Below, piece by piece: positions 63,696 to 64,000 of a DNA stretch of 64,000 nt. Position numbers and translations under genes: made by a program. The stretch is from Brachypterus glaber (Eukaryota; Arthropoda; Insecta; Coleoptera; Kateretidae): the NCBI GenBank assembly GCA_958510825.1, contig OY294049.1, positions 36,298,774 to 36,362,773 of the forward strand, read 5' to 3'. The notes beneath the pieces were generated by a model. It was given only the letters and a program-made list of their open reading frames with translations, made no database searches and was not told the origin of the DNA. Every line of letters starts with the position of its first letter. Position 1 is the first letter of the stretch.

Positions 63696-64000
63696 TAAAT
63701 TCATGAATTATGCATAGTCCAGAATAGTAAATTTACTATTCCGTACTATGTAAATTCATGTATTTTTACATTATTTTACATGCAGTTTTTACAGTGCGTG
63801 TACATTTATTGCAATTTACATATATTATTTGACTGGACTAAATTAGCATACAATGGTATGTTTTGCCAATTTATTTAAGGTTTAATGATCATGAACTGGC
63901 TATTATTTATATTCTGTTTAAATTAGGCAATATTTCCTCGAGAACTGAATAAAAGTTTTCATAGTAGCGCAGCATTATTTTCATTAAAAACTTGGAAATA

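Larger units (their letters stand above)
62112..63843. mobile_element. TIR element whose right arm is interrupted by tandem arrays
   Basis: The outer ends are TTTAGTCCAGTCAAATAA and its inverse, followed by TAAATTGCAATACATGTACA in both arms. The left arm runs on without a break through GGCTGATATTTTAAAGG and GTCCGCTATCTTGAATTTTA to about 62275. The matching right-arm piece lies at 62640-62758, then about 1.03 kb of tandem repeats, then the outer end from 63796. Confidence 0.85.

Noticed and set aside
63494..63706. 70-residue frame of repeated FYIILHY
   Set aside because: Translation of the 10-bp tandem array TTTTACATTA.
53711..64000. Search for the next TSP1 exon (WxxW..CxxTC pattern after an AG in the right phase)
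   Set aside because: No stretch combining the phase, splice sites and TSP1 residues was found. A short or divergent exon could have been missed.

Overview
This is a window of AT-rich eukaryotic nuclear DNA, most likely from an arthropod and probably an insect. The evidence is short spliced exons with GT/AG boundaries, introns of 2 to 20 kb, a tRNA-derived SINE, and dense non-autonomous DNA transposons (terminal-inverted-repeat and foldback elements). There is also a 200-base run of N from assembly. No bacterial gene organisation, rRNA, functional tRNA gene, CRISPR array or viral gene was seen. The species cannot be fixed from the sequence alone.

The only protein-coding gene supported is the 5' part of an ADAMTS-like (ADAMTSL, ADAMTSL1/3 type) secreted extracellular-matrix glycoprotein on the + strand. 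Six exons join in one open frame: 8107-8175 (5'UTR, start codon, signal peptide), 11880-11945, 16781-16954 (first thrombospondin type-1 repeat), 36445-36702 (ADAMTS cysteine-rich module), 51621-51765 (end of the cysteine-rich module and start of a second TSP1) and 53581-53710 (rest of that TSP1). They encode 267 complete codons. The gene leaves the window through a phase-2 donor at 53711. The notable point is that the spacer domain, which normally lies between the CGVCGGDGSSC segment and the next TSP1, is absent within a single exon.

Nearly everything else is upstream or intronic repeat sequence. 1-8106: upstream DNA with foldback and TIR elements. Intron 1 (8176-11879): a CTAACGTTAG-rich element between direct repeats. 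Intron 2 (11946-16780): three large palindromes and TTATTCACAG-ended repeats. Intron 3 (16955-36444): SINEs, several TIR elements, a 357-bp ATTT microsatellite and the assembly gap. Intron 4 (36703-51620): a degenerate ~21-bp tandem repeat and many TIR elements, including nested ones. Intron 5 (51766-53580): two foldback structures. Intron 6 (from 53711): a 15-bp tandem array, a SINE inside a TIR element, and a TIR element whose right arm is interrupted by satellite arrays.

Two patterns recur. At least three elements share CCCAG termini and 2-bp target duplications (a fourth is less certain). Many families also carry their own short word, iterated in both orientations inside the element.
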